64,000 bases of DNA from Nephrocerus scutellatus (GCA_947095585.1 OX352765.1:76925976-76989975), one strand, 5' to 3'; positions 22,331-33,618 are shown, counted from the first letter of the stretch. Translations and numbers: made by a program. The notes: generated by a model not told the origin, from the letters alone.

Positions 22331-22450
22331 TAGCGCAGTAAGGGAAAACCGCATGTCATCGTCATCAGCCTACCTAACACGATAAACTACAGAAGCGTGA
22401 ACTGCTTGTTAAGGAAACTCAGTCGTAGTCATAATAAATAAAAAAATTAA

Positions 22451-23999
22451 AGAATCGTATTTCCTAGTACTATGAGCACGCGCGGCCAGTTCCCATAATG
22501 CCTCTCTGAGGGGTGAGGCTTAGCACGTATGCATATATCGGCTAACATAGTCAGGATATGGTATATGAATCGGGCATAACCAATGGTACGGATCATTGGT
22601 ATCTTTACAAATTTTTCGATAAGGACCCAACCCAAAACACTCAGTCAACTTTGTTTCACTCTCTTGCAGGGAGTGCAGATATACATTTTACCATTAACTT
22701 TAGAAAGTGTTAAAGGTTAATCTTGAAGTAGCTATACGTATGAGTGCATTCAGACTAAATTGCTATTGTAAATGTTTTAGAAATTCATTTTCCATCATCT
22801 TTGCATGAAATAATTCTCGATACGTATGACACGAGTTGATTTCTATATAACCCCTAAAGAAACCAAATATTGCAAAAATTTTTCAATTGGTTTTTTCCAT
22901 CCGTTTTCTATTTTCAGTTTCCTGTGACCTTTTTATAATATTTTCTGAACAATTTATTTTCATAATGAGCACATATGTGAACGATTATTTTTAAATATTA
23001 AAAACCTCCTAAGGACACTTGATGAATTAATACAATGTTATCGAAATTCATCGAACATAATTGCACCTTCCGCAAAGTTACCGCATGATTATTTGCATTT
23101 ATTTCGTATTCGTTAAATCGGTTGCCGTTTCACTGTTTGTCCTGTTTGTGTGTGTGTTTGTGTGTATGTGTGTGTGCTGTTCACCTCATTTAATTGGACT
23201 GTCACAGCGACTGCCAATTCAATGCAACTGAAGTTGAAACCATGTTGTTCTATAGAACGTCACGTCAAGAGCCCAAGTAATCGTACACAAAAGCCATCTC
23301 CAAAGCTCAATAAATCGCTCACTCGCTCTTTTCTGTGCATTTCTTAATTTAATTTGGCTGTTTTTCTAAAGCCATAGTTTAATACACGAGTGTGCAAATA
23401 TGTAGTCGTTGAGAGTGTACCAGAATGGTCGTTAACAAGCATCTCGGATTCGCAGTAGACTTTTATTGAATAAATTGGTGCCCATTAGGCAGGCAGGAGG
23501 CACAGCGTAACTACAGCACACTTGAACAGTCAGTCGGTTGTTGCAAAAGCGCTCAGAGTCCGATGCTTAAATATCATTTCGGCCGAAGGATTGAGGACTA
23601 TGACTTTGCATCCTTGAACGGTAGGCAACTGTTTGTAATTTTAAACACCAGCACTTGTGTGGAATTCCTTCACCACCGCTACACATATACGTGCCGTGTA
23701 TAAGAGAGAGAGAGAGAGAGAGAAAGAGAGACAGAGAAGGAAACCCACTTGACGTTTCGTAATTGTTTTCAAGGACCCCAAAGCAATCGAGTATTTTTTA
23801 TTCAGCATTCACATCTTTGAGAAATTCCCCATTGCTCGGCGGGCTTTTTTGCTACAGTCATTTTTGAAGGTTTACTTTAAATTAAGGGCAATAAAAAAAT
23901 ACTTGATAAAAGTCGAAAAGTTAACTCGAAACAACTGCAATTGGAAAATATTAACCCTTAACTCTCTATAAAATTTATTATGTTTATTATTGTTGGTGG
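22451..23999. other. Unannotated stretch with GT and GA microsatellites
   Basis: No gene was recognised. A GT-rich run lies at about 23133-23180 and a GA run at about 23703-23737. Confidence 0.5.
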
Positions 24000-24193
24000 G
24001 CTAAGAAGCCTTGTGAACTGCGACCATGAGTTCTTTTGTGCATCCCAGATATTTACAACATTATGTGGTGTAAAGGAACTAATCCTTTATGAGTGCCATC
24101 ATATCTGCCAGGTTGACCGGTTTGACATTATGCCATGGAACTGTCTTATCCTTGAGGTATTGAAATCTTTTCCTGTTGAGGGCGTCACATATG

Positions 24194-24391
24194 TCACAAA
24201 GGCGTTTCTTTTGCCTCGTTGCAGAAGCGGCAGCGGTCCGTTTGGGATTTTACCATTTTTATTAAATTGTCATTAAATGGGCTGTGTCCTGTTATATACC
24301 AGAGAAGAGATCTGAGTTCATGGCGGTTTAACTTAACTACCTTGTCTATGTCTTTTATGTTATATTTTAGAAGCTTTTTGGTTTGTCTCAT
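24194..24391 (-). pseudogene. C-terminal region of the R1/LOA-like polyprotein
   Basis: RQTKKLLKYNIKDIDKVV, then LRSLLWYITGHSPFN and CRFCNEAKETPL, match the layout after RNase H in R1/LOA-type elements: a TGH-P motif followed by a Cys-rich knuckle. The His/Cys half of the knuckle continues in another frame as CDALNRKRFQYL. Confidence 0.75.
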
Positions 24392-24534
24392 ACCAAGCGA
24401 TTATTCCCATTCCACTTCGATGGCATTATTTACCGACTCATATTTTGTTCTTGAGGTGGCTTGTAGAATAGGCAATGATTGTTTCGGGGCCGGTGTAAAT
24501 TCATTTTGTGCCTTCTAAGGTCTCCGTGGGGCTT

Positions 24535-25695
24535 CCAATTGCATCTTAACATATACATGGTTGTGGTGCTGGGCTTTACCACGGGATATAAATAAGGGCT
24601 GCGGGTACTTAGAGTATGCTCTTTATGGGCAATTTCTTCGTAGTTTGCGACCCGAAGTGGGCTACTGGTACTTAGAAGAACCTTATGGGCGACTCTTCGT
24701 ATTTAGTAGTTCATTTCGTACACAATAGGACAGAGGGAAGGGCCTGGAATAGTTTCAATCCCAGTCGGCCTAAGATAGCACGGTATCCTAGTGACAAATG
24801 ATGTGGTTCGAGGTTCCGGACGATGATTTGCCAGATATGATTTTTTCTTCGCAAAAAGGCATTCACTCTGAACGAACTAAGTCAATTGATGTTAGACCTC
24901 ACCAAGGTCGCGTTGGTACAGCGGGAGTTTTCCGTGCCCACAGACCGGAACGTTGACCGGTCTGAGGACAACTGTGGTTGAGTACCCAGCTTGTTCTGGG
25001 GATGCAACGCTGGGGCTTACGGTTTACTCTCGAAGAGAGGACCATCAAATGGGAATAGTTCAAGAGCATGCTTAATGGCGAAAGCTAGGAAAGCCGGGTT
25101 CGTTCCACTCTATGAATGATGAATGATGTGCTTTATGGGGAGTGGTAAACTCGTGGTGGGATCCAGCTGCATCATAAAATCTTATCTGGATATTGTGCGG
25201 GGCTTTACCACGGGAGACTAATAAGGGCCTCGAGTACTTAGAGCATGCTTTTCGTACTTAGCGACCCTTAATGGGCTTCTAGTACGAGATGGTATAATTA
25301 GTGGAATCCTTCGTATTTAGTAGCCTAGTCGTAACAAAACTGATTTATTGACCCGATTCCTAGGATAAAGTTGTGTATTCTAGTGACAAGTGATAGGGTT
25401 CGAGGTTCCCGACGATGTGTGCCAGTGTCGGTTTTTCTTTCACAAAAAGGCACTCATACTGAACGAATTAAGTCCCTTGATGTCAGTTCTTACCAAGGTC
25501 GCGTTGGTACCACGGGAGTTGTCTGTGCCAACGGACCAGGTTTGACCGTCAGGTTGACCGGTTGACCATGTATAGGTTCTGGGGATGCAACGTGGGGCTG
25601 CGGTTTACTCACGAAGAGAGGACTGCTTGACTGAAATAAAATAATTATGAGCGAAAGCCGGGTAAGTGCGGGTTCGTCGCACTCCAATGATGATG
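24535..25695. repeat. Repeat G: two diverged tandem units of about 570 bp
   Basis: Units 24535-25128 and 25129-25695 share, in the same order, gggctttaccacggga, tacttagag-atgct, cttcgtatttagtag, ctagtgacaa-tgat, gttcgaggttcc, caaggtcgcgttggtac, ctggggatgcaacg and gcgaaagc. Unit 1 has a TATA-like tataaataaggg after the first motif. The repeat separates the RNase H and C-terminal parts of the LOA element, so it inserted later. I do not recognise the family. Confidence 0.7.
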
Positions 25696-25789
25696 CGCCT
25701 TAACTTGCAAAGAGGCCTGCTGCCTCATTCCCTTCGTTGCCTGACCGGGAGACCACATTAGGTTTTGGCCAGTTCATTTAAGTTGTAGT

Positions 25790-26035
25790 ATTAGCTCCAG
25801 CTTGTTTTGGACTTTAAAACTGGGCCTTTAAATGCTAGAAATGTGGCCTGGCTGTCATAGATTATATAGATTTCGGTTCATCTATATCCTCTTTTAATGA
25901 ATTCGATTGTGCAGGCTTCTATGGCTATTGTCTCTGCCTGGAAAACGGTTGAGGATTTTCCGAGGAGTATTCGTATTGAGATTCTGGGTCCGAGTACTCC
26001 TTCTCCCGTTCCTATATATGTTTTAGATCCGTCTG
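25790..26035 (-). pseudogene. RNase H domain of the R1/LOA-like element
   Basis: IWYTDGSKTYIGTGEGVLGP gives the first catalytic Asp, TVFQAETIAI the Glu, and IYDSQATFLAF the second Asp, in the usual order for a LINE RNase H, which removes RNA from the cDNA hybrid. A stop after GYR and loss of the last motif through the G insertion inactivate it. Confidence 0.8.
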
Positions 26036-26037
26036 TG

Positions 26038-26148
26038 TACCAGATGTACCAGGACGCCTAGAGTTTAGGGATGCAAAACTGGATGACATCGGCTCAACAT
26101 CGGGACCGTTGGATAGAATTGTAGAGCCAAATATGACGATGATGATAT
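26038..26148 (+). mobile_element. Family A LINE, copy A6 (110-bp 3' end)
   Basis: It contains ccaggacgcctagagtttag, then the terminal gagccaaatatgacgatgat. It lies antisense within the LOA element, immediately before the RNase H start. Confidence 0.8.
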
Positions 26149-26900
26149 TTAGTGTAATGGCACTAGTTGTAGCTTCAGTTTTGATGTATAAGTGTGTAGT
26201 GGAAGTCCCAGGAGTTTTTCAAGAGCTGCCGTTGGACAAATCTTTATCGCACGTGTTGCACTTCAACAGATAAGTCTCTGAATTTTATTTAGTTTTGAGC
26301 GTGTCGTAGATTGCTCTGTTTTCGGCTACAATATCAGGGCTGCGTATATGAGTCTGGGTCTGATGTCTGATCTGGTATAGCCAATGAGTCATTCGGAGGT
26401 TTATTCCTCACCTTTTGCTAAACATGCGTTGGCAAGGGAAGTAAGCTTTGTTAGTTTTGTTGGTGATGTATTATATGTATATGGGAGTTCAATGCTAGTA
26501 GTTTTTGGTCAAACATGACCCCCAGGTATTTGGCTTCAGGCATTATTTGGAGTATTTTGCTTTGGAATCTCAGGGCAGAAAGAGTTATTCTCTTTCTTTT
26601 TGTGAAAACGGCGCATACTATTTTGTCTGGGTTGACACTTAAGTCTAACTCCCGGCACCATTCGTTTACTATTTTGAGAGCGAATTTTATGCGTTCTGCT
26701 ACGTACTCTAGAATTTACCGCGCACTATTAGGACCAGGACATCCGCGTAGTTAATGTTTGTGATAAAATTATGCTTAAGCCAGTAGCCATAAAAGTGGTG
26801 ATAGGACACCGCCTTGTGGACAGCCTCTATTTGTCGCTACTGTGACGAGCTCGTCACCGAACGAGGCTCGAATTTTCCTACTATCTTTTAGCATGCTCAT

Positions 26901-27165
26901 GGTGGTGGCCGTGGCTCAGTGTTTAAGTACATGGATTTCTGAGCATTGGGTTCGTAGTTAGAATCCCGTCTTTCGCGAATGTCTTACATCCGAGAGTAAT
27001 AACTTGTCATGGAAAGCCTCTCAAGTCGCCGTTCGGAAACGGCTTTAAATTGTTTGTCCCTTCCTTTTGTGTGCAAAAATATGCATGCACAGCACAAATG
27101 GTCGCGAGAAGGTAGGCCTTCGACCGCAAGGGTCTGTCGCGTCGAACTTTATTATTATTATATAT
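26901..27165 (+). mobile_element. tRNA-derived SINE, copy S3, with target duplication
   Basis: ggtggtggccgtggctcagtg carries a box A-like sequence. Box B is disrupted here (gggttcgtagttagaatccc). The body matches copies S1 and S2 (taataacttgt-atggaaagc, aattg-ttgtccc, gcacaaatggtcgcgag). The 3' end is an ATT run. CATGCTCAT flanks both sides (26892-26900 and 27166-27174), a 9-bp duplication within the LOA RT. Confidence 0.85.
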
Positions 27166-27227
27166 CATGCTCATAACCCATCCTATGGTAGAGGAGTCTA
27201 TTCCCCTAGTTCTAGCTTGTATTTGAA

Positions 27228-27548
27228 TTACTTCGAAGTTAGTGTTGTCAAAAACGACTTGAGAATGTCAATTAAGGTGCATAGTAGCATTTCTTTGATT
27301 CGAAGTGAGTCTTCGATTTCAGCTGTCAATTCATGGAGTGCTGATTCCGTAGATTTTCCAGTCTGATACGCATGTTGGCTGGGGTTTAGAGGGTTTCGTT
27401 GGAGTATGTTAGATCTTATGTAGTGACGTAATATTTTCTCCATGAATTTAAGTATAAATGATATAAGATCTGGTATCCTCGGGGAATTTCTTCCCCGCTT
27501 TTGGTAAAAAAAAATCGCTGGCTGGTGGATTTTTATTATTTTTCTCAC
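27228..27548 (-). pseudogene. RT fingers of the R1/LOA-like element
   Basis: SFILKFMEKILRHYIR, then NPSQHAYQTGKSTESALHEL, then LLCTLIDI are typical of R1/LOA-type reverse transcriptases, where the QHAY-GkSTE block precedes FLDIEGAFDN. The aspartate of the second motif is kept (LIDI). The frame ends before GAFDN. Confidence 0.8.
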
Positions 27549-27789
27549 TATACCGAGAAGCCAAGTTCTTAGCCCGACATTTCTATGGTCACAACTGTGC
27601 GTATAGGTGCCTAGCTTCTACTTCAGTTGGTGCAAACATTTTTGGAATGATTAACAAAACGCTCCGAAATTACCTAAGAAAGAGAATTCGAAGAACAAAG
27701 TAAAGTCAGCTATGTTTATTACCTTATATCCTAACCTAGTATATTAAAACCTTTATAAAGTTGAAAAGCTTGCGATCTCACAATGAAAA

Positions 27790-28680
27790 CATATAAATTA
27801 ATGGGTAAAAATATATTTTTCCAGCGATTTTCCAGTTTTCTCTCTGAAGTGGCTTTCCGGAAGGTCTATAAAGTACTCATTTACGGCTGTTAACACCTCT
27901 GTATTCGATGAAAAACCCTTCCGACGTGAGTATCTTTTGAGGTTTTGGAATAAATGGAATTGAGGGGAAGCCAGATCTGGTGAATAGGGTGGATGCTCCA
28001 ACAATTCGTACTTCAATTCCTTCGATTTAGTCATTGCCAAAAATACTTTTGTGGGAAGGTTCATTGTCTTGATAAAAGATGATTTTTTCTTCGCTAAACC
28101 AGGTCTTTTTTCACGAATGTTTACATGTAGCTGGTCTTAAAGGTAAGTATAGTATTCTCCGGTTGTCGTCTTACCAGTCTGCAAGTAGTTAATCAACAAA
28201 ATTCTTTCTTTTGCATCCAAAAAAAACAATGCCATAACCATAACCTTCACGAACAAAATAAGGTTTATTCTTTTGAAAACGCTCCAAATGCTGGTGAGAA
28301 AGTTTCACTCGATTGCATTTTGATCAGAATTTAGCAAATGCGGCACCAATCTTATCAATAGCTTTCTTCACCTCAATTCAATCATCAAAATGGGTAACAC
28401 CCATTTGGTTGAGGTGCCCATATTATCAGCAATTATCATATCATGTACAGCATCAATGATTTCTGGAGTGGTTGCAGTTTTTGGACGTCCTGAACGCGTA
28501 TCACCTTTAATGTCTGTACGACCACGTTTGAATTCTGCTAGCCACGTTTTTACCATTGTATATTGAGGAGCACTATCATCTAATACATCCACCATATCTT
28601 CAAAAATGTCCTTCCCGGTTAAACCTTTTTTCAATAAATATTAAATCACCGCACGATTTTTTAAGGTTGCCATTTTTTCT
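27790..28680 (-). pseudogene. Mariner transposase relic
   Basis: Read from 28671 downward, MATLKNRAVI is followed by a stop and then a 88-codon frame with KKGLTGKDIFEDMVDVL and SGRPKTATTPEIIDAVHDM, the bipartite helix-turn-helix. After a large deletion that removes the first catalytic Asp region, KRPGLAKKK and a YQDNEPSHKS-like motif hold the second Asp. HPPYSPDLASPQFHLF has lost the third Asp (SP-Q instead of PSD). No inverted repeats were found, so the element limits are approximate. Confidence 0.8.
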
Positions 28681-30084
28681 AAAACAAACAAGAAGCTGTC
28701 TCAACAAAACTATTTGACAGATTGACTTGAAATTTATGGTGTGTTCAGATGAAAGATTGAGCATTTCAGTAAGAATATATTTTTTCGGCTAGGAATGCCA
28801 TCTATGGGTGAATCCGAGATCTTTTCAACCTGCCTGATATTAAGGATTTTATCTCCTTTGAAGTGCATTATTATTGATATATTTTATTGATAAGCTAATT
28901 AACGGTTTTAATTGGTGCATTGTCATGTATATGTATAGTCATCGATCATTTCAAAATACTACCCTTTTTCTAGCATTTTACGTTTCATTCAATTTTTGGA
29001 ATTATTTCTCCATCCGTGTCTCACGAGGGTTAAAGGCAAACGTTTACCATGTAAATGTGGTTATAAATAAGTACGCTCCCTTAATAGGCGCGCACTGAAA
29101 AATCAACTTCAACTCTTTTCTATGGACTGAGTTTAACATTTTTTTTGCAGAAAACTGTGAATGGAGTGCGACAATGCGACAGACGTCTGTTAGGCGTTGT
29201 CGTGTTGCGTCGCGTCAGGTTCGTTTAGATTATTTTATTCATTGGAGGCGCTTGGGGTTATATTATGTTCTTTTGTTTACCATTTACATAGAAATTGAAA
29301 TCTTTTATTTCAAGTAATAATAATAATTATAATAACGTCGACGTGTAACGGCGGCTTTGTGTGTGTGTGTGTGTACAATCCGCATTCATTAATTGTAAAA
29401 TGTGCAAAAGTTAATAGATGTGCAAATGAATGAGAGTCACTGAAGGGGCTGAAGAATGAAAAGAAATTGTTCAATAGCTGAAGGAATGAAGAGCGCAAAA
29501 AGAGCATTTTAATACTTATGACACTTTTGCTGTAAAGTTGGTAAAAAGCGGTAATGTTTAAATAATAAATAATGAATGTAGAATCAGCGAAATTGAAAGC
29601 CAAATAAGGAAATATTTATTTATCATTGCAATATGATTGCATTGTATTTTTTTTTAATTGCTCCTCCGATCTAATTCTGATAAATTCCTTGCTGTTACTT
29701 TTTAAATACAAGTACAGGATGAAATACAATATGGAATGCAGTTAAATAACTGATAAATTTTTATTTAAAAGTTTAATGTGAACATATGAAGGGGACTTGT
29801 GTCCTACAATCTTCAGAATATATCATATCATCATATAAATAGGTAGGTCAGCAGGCTTTGTTGTCTTCAGCTTGGCTTTTTACCTTACAACAGGTTAGAT
29901 TATCATCGTCATCAAAACATCATCGAGTTTTTATGGACTGCCAGAGTAGAACTTTACAAAACTTATCAACTTTTCATATCTAATCTGTTTTCCGCTAAAA
30001 AGCCAAACATAAAAATAACAAAGTCTGCCAAACTACCAACCAAGCTTTTTAAAACTGCAAACAACAGTGGCTCAAATTTCGGTT
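28681..30084. other. Unannotated AT-rich stretch with short AAT and GT runs
   Basis: No gene was recognised. An AAT-rich run lies near 29318-29333 and a GT run at about 29358-29375. Confidence 0.45.
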
Positions 30085-30325
30085 AGATAAAAATATGCCT
30101 GATGAATGGGATTGCTTGATCCAAAAGAAAGGAAACCTTCTAAACTGCGCGCACTTTAGAGCAATTAGTCTCACCGATTAAGTCCTATCTTCCGTACATT
30201 GAACACCTGAAACCCTTCATCAATGACCAATTTTAGGCCAGAAAGGTCTACAGTGACGAAATTTTCAAACTGAGGCATATCGTGGAAAGACCTAAGAACT
30301 GGAAATCGACCACAGGTATACAAAG
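30085..30325 (+). mobile_element. Family J RTE-like LINE, RT fragment
   Basis: KMPDEWDCLIQKKGNLLNC, then HFRAISLTD, then, across frameshifts, LKPFINDQF and EIDHR match the RT fingers of an RTE-like element related to but distinct from A. It stops at the target site of copy A7. Confidence 0.7.
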
Positions 30326-30329
30326 TCAT

Positions 30330-32072
30330 GGCCGTCAGCCATCAGCAGAGTAGGCGAATAACACAGAAAACCATATTACAGAATCGTAAATCAGCCGGAT
30401 AAAAATACCCACAAAGCCATCTGATGGAGTCACTCGTAACCAAATAGATCACGTGTTGATAGAACCTGATGACGGTACGACCGTACCGAGGTGCTAACGT
30501 CGACTTGGACCATTATCTTGTTGGTATGGTGCTCCTAGAGCAGATTGCATCATACAGAAGGACAGCATCCGCGAATCAGATTCGGGTCAACACGGCTGCC
30601 CTTCGCAACGAAAAGACCAGAAAAAACTACGGTCAAGCGATTCCCGATTCGGCTAGCATCTTTAAGGCAGAGATTTTAGCAATTAGGGAGGCCTGCAGCA
30701 CAGTAATATAGATGGTAATGAGAAGGCGGACGAAATGGCTAAGATAGGCATCGCTATGGACACTGGCTCCAATGAGCTCAGTCAAGGAACAAATTCTCTA
30801 CTTTTTGAATACTAAGTCACAGCTCAGGTGGAGCAGTGTTGCCATATCAAGAACGATATGGCCATCCTACAGCAAAAAGAAAACCACCGAGCTGTTATCC
30901 AGAACACGGAAGGATATTGCCAGAGTTGTGGCTATCAGCACTGGCCACTTGCCTGTGGGTAGTCATGCTGCTAAGTTGGGTATACCACTGAACGTAAGAA
31001 TGTGCATACTGAGCAATTCAACAATCTCATAGAACGCGGGCACGCGAAGATGAATATAAAGAGCTCAGAAGATATGAAACAACAGTTCACCGGGTAAAAA
31101 AAGCAGCCTGGGAAAAGAATCTCGTCCGTGAAATAGAACTGTGCAAAGAGCGACCAGGAGCGGAAGTTCTACAAAGAGTCCACCAATGATCGAAGACCAC
31201 ACTATGCTGCCGCCACCAAGCATACACGAAGTTAGCAGAGCGATAAATCGGCTCAAAAATAATAAGGCCCCGGATTAAAACAGGAGGCCCCGCAACCATT
31301 TCATGAACTAATAGTGCACGTATGGGAGGAAGAAGCTATGCCAGAAGACTGGCGAAGAGACATTCTAGGCCCCATACATAAGAAGAAGATATCAGAACGT
31401 GCAGCAATTATCGTGGTATAACGTTGTTGAATACCGCGTATAAGATTTTCTCCTCTATCCTTCAAGACAGGATAGCCCCATACGTACCTTAGGCAGGTGA
31501 TGGAAAAATGTCTAGAGTTTCAAACCTCATTATACACCATCTTTTATAGACTTTAAAGCCGCCTATGAAGCCGCCTATGATAGAATAGCCAAAGTAGAAC
31601 TTTATTAAGCCTTGAGAGAATTCGGCATCCCAAATAAACTGACAAGACTACGTAGGTTGACCATGACCAATGTTATAAGCCAAGTAAAAAAGCCAACAAA
31701 GCCCACTATAATCTGCCAATACTCTTCAAATCTAGGAATTTAACCATAACATCCAAGCTGCTGGTATGTAAGACAATGGTCATACCAGTACTTACATATG
31801 GATCCGAGACTTGGGTGCTTAGCAAAAATCATTCTAACCTCTTAGCCGCGTTCAAGAGAAAAGTCTTACGGATAATTTTTGACCCCGTATGTGAGGAAGG
31901 ACGATAGGATTTATGGAACACGACAGCGAGGCCGGCTAAGCCAACGCTGGAAGGATGGCGTAGACCAGGACGCCCACAGTTTAGTGATGCAAAACTGGGT
32001 GATATCGGCTCGAAATCGGCGGGAAGCCAGGACCGGACAACGGTTGTAGAGCCAAATATGATGATGATGGTG
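30330..32072 (+). mobile_element. Family A LINE, copy A7, chimeric, with both ends and target duplication
   Basis: It starts ggccgtcagccatcagcag, as A8 does, and ends with gagccaaatatgatgatgat. ATAC-AAG-CAT flanks it (30318-30329 and 32073-32084, 10 of 12 identical). Parts in order: 5' UTR, endonuclease end and linker (30469-30647), a patch of foreign RNase H (30648-30990), linker (30991-31190), RT fingers SIHEVSRAINR, EDWRRDILGPIHKK and IDFKAAY (31210-31680), then C-terminal GSETWVLSK (31800) and the tail. Short duplications and deletions abound (for example a repeated gccgcctatga at 31552-31580). Confidence 0.85.
30648..30990 (+). pseudogene. RNase H patch from an R1/LOA-like LINE inside copy A7
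   Basis: SIFKAEILAIREAC holds the RNase H Glu motif, DGNEKADEMAKIG the last Asp motif, and RKDIARVVAISTGHLPVGSHAAKLGIPLN the block after RNase H. The middle of the domain is deleted. Family A copies A2 and A4 have ordinary linker here (5000-5165 in A2). The left junction is in frame with the A coding sequence (30469-30711); the right junction is not. Confidence 0.75.
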
Positions 32073-32198
32073 ATACGAAGCCATATCTCGTGTGATAAAT
32101 AGCATATATTACTCGCCGAAAAATGCCTATCGTATGCTCGTTAGATTGCCGCACTCGGCTGTAGCCTCATGCTTCAAACTTCTATAATCTTTATATAT

Positions 32199-32295
32199 AA
32201 AATAACAGCCCATAAAAATTCAAATTTTTCTTGGTAATTCTCTAATCGGAGATACACATGTGCTGAAAATTTGAAGAAATTTTTACAAACGGGTA
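32199..32295 (-). repeat. B repeat, fragment with the end opposite the TTAACTTCGCG end
   Basis: aacagcccataaaaattcaa, then attctctaatcggagatac and acatgtg match 59560-59620 and 47315-47380. Confidence 0.7.
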
Positions 32296-33618
32296 CATTT
32301 AAGAAAAAATTTGGTATTGGTGCGCTCCGACCACGAGACCAAAATTTCCAATTTTTAAATCATGGGATAATTCATATGATGATGCAATACCTTGAAAGAC
32401 CGCGAAGTTCTTAATGATAACTAGTACGGTTTTTGAAGGCAAAGTTCTACTGGTTATCTGACAGCATACCACACTGAAAAGTGGACCCATTCTGTTCACT
32501 GGTCATATAAGTTTGAAAGTAATTATTAGAAATAAATTGCCTATTACTTTTTACTTTGTTAAGACATCAACCTCTTTCTCTATCTCATAATTATTTTAAT
32601 TGATTGCGAGTCACTCCGATTTTTACTTTTGATCTTAAATTCACTGATCTGCTTACAATCTAAGTATATTAAGTTTAGTTATTATTCAGTTTTTGTGGGT
32701 AAAGTTAGTCAAGGTTATGAGTTACAGAGGATTTAATTGATGAAAAACTCACACACCTAATTTCTACAACAATGACCAAATTTTTGCAAAATCCTCACCT
32801 CACTTCTACTATAGCTACAGTACACTCCCATACATTCGCCGCTATTGCGCAACACTTGCTAATCGAATTACCAAAGTGACCCATACTGATTGAACAATAT
32901 TCAATTGTAAAGGTACCTACCTCGCTTTGTCCATAACAATGGAAATTATTCCAATTGAATTGAATGGAGCACTGGGCATTCGATCACAATCAGATTCTTT
33001 TATTGTACACATTCAACAGGGTTTGGAATTATATTCTAAAAATGACAACTGAAGCGTTCAATCAGAGGTATACGACTCGAGGACACATTACCACTTACGT
33101 GCTACATTGGTGAATTAATACAAAAGCCAAATACCAATCAATCAATCAATATTCAATACTAAGTCTGTGGGGTCTTTTATTCAACGAAAAGAATTAAAAA
33201 AGAAAAGTAGTATAATATTTCGTCTGCGTTGTTGAAACAATTTAATTAGTGTGAATTAACTCTTGTGGGTCATTTAAAATCAAACAGCACAAGCAAAGGT
33301 GAAGTTTTTCCCCACTTGGTGTCTATTTGAAGGTTTTTGTTTTTGCTTACCATTTCCTCTGTATAAAATATACCAACCAATTTATGTACTAATTAGCTTT
33401 TCCCAGGCGCTCCGTGACCCACACACATGAATCACCGCCTATTACGGGAAGGATGTATTATTGCCTAAACCTAAATAAAGCTTCACCTATCGGAACGTAT
33501 GCGCACTATATGCCTCACCGAGATTTTGCTAAGACGCATATTCTGCAAAAATTTTAGCTTAATCGGCTGTCTAGTTTTTGAGTTTTAGTATCGTATTACA
33601 AACCAACAGGCATTTATT
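32296..33618. other. Unannotated stretch
   Basis: No gene was recognised. The part at 33400-33610 (gctccgtgaccc, then agcttaatcggctgtctagttt) has the look of transposon flank, but I cannot assign it. Confidence 0.4.

Larger units (their letters stand above)
20757..22450 (+). mobile_element. Family C jockey LINE, interrupted
   Basis: This is the 3' half of a jockey-clade element. It contains VPRQWKIAEVIMVPKTGK, YRPISLLPIISKVFEKLLL, HSTIEQVYLIKNII, then an insertion (about 21090-21540), then GIPQGSVLGPILFLLYTRDI, an intact FADD at about 21766-21777, NETKFQFW and the C-terminal IRNTDIHRELGIATVSDEV. It ends in an A-rich tail near 22435-22450. Frameshifts occur at about 21750 and 21900. Confidence 0.85.
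24000..27560 (-). mobile_element. R1/LOA-like LINE with RNase H, carrying three nested insertions
   Basis: Read on the minus strand, the RT fingers at 27548-27228 are followed by the palm with GCPQGGVLSPLLW (26870-26780), NYADVLVL (about 26750) and LSVNPDKIVCAVF (about 26640). Then come KYLGVMFDQ (about 26530), ALEKLLGL-like sequence (about 26230), RNase H (26035-25790), and a C-terminal CRFCNEAKET zinc-knuckle-like region (24391-24194) followed by ALNRKRFQYL. A SINE (26901-27165), an A 3' end (26038-26148) and the G tandem repeat (24535-25695) interrupt it. The 3' tail is A/T-rich around 24000. Confidence 0.8.

Noticed and set aside
25371..25565. Open frame on the plus strand in repeat G
   Set aside because: The corresponding part of the other G unit is not open, and no motif is present.
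28681..28800. Inverted repeats for the mariner at 27790-28680
   Set aside because: No sequence outside the coding relic on one side matched the other side; the element ends remain unknown.
32073..32115. Similarity of the flank of A7 to the sequence after E1 (gatacgaagc, 48755)
   Set aside because: The match is too short and gapped to call a shared target repeat.
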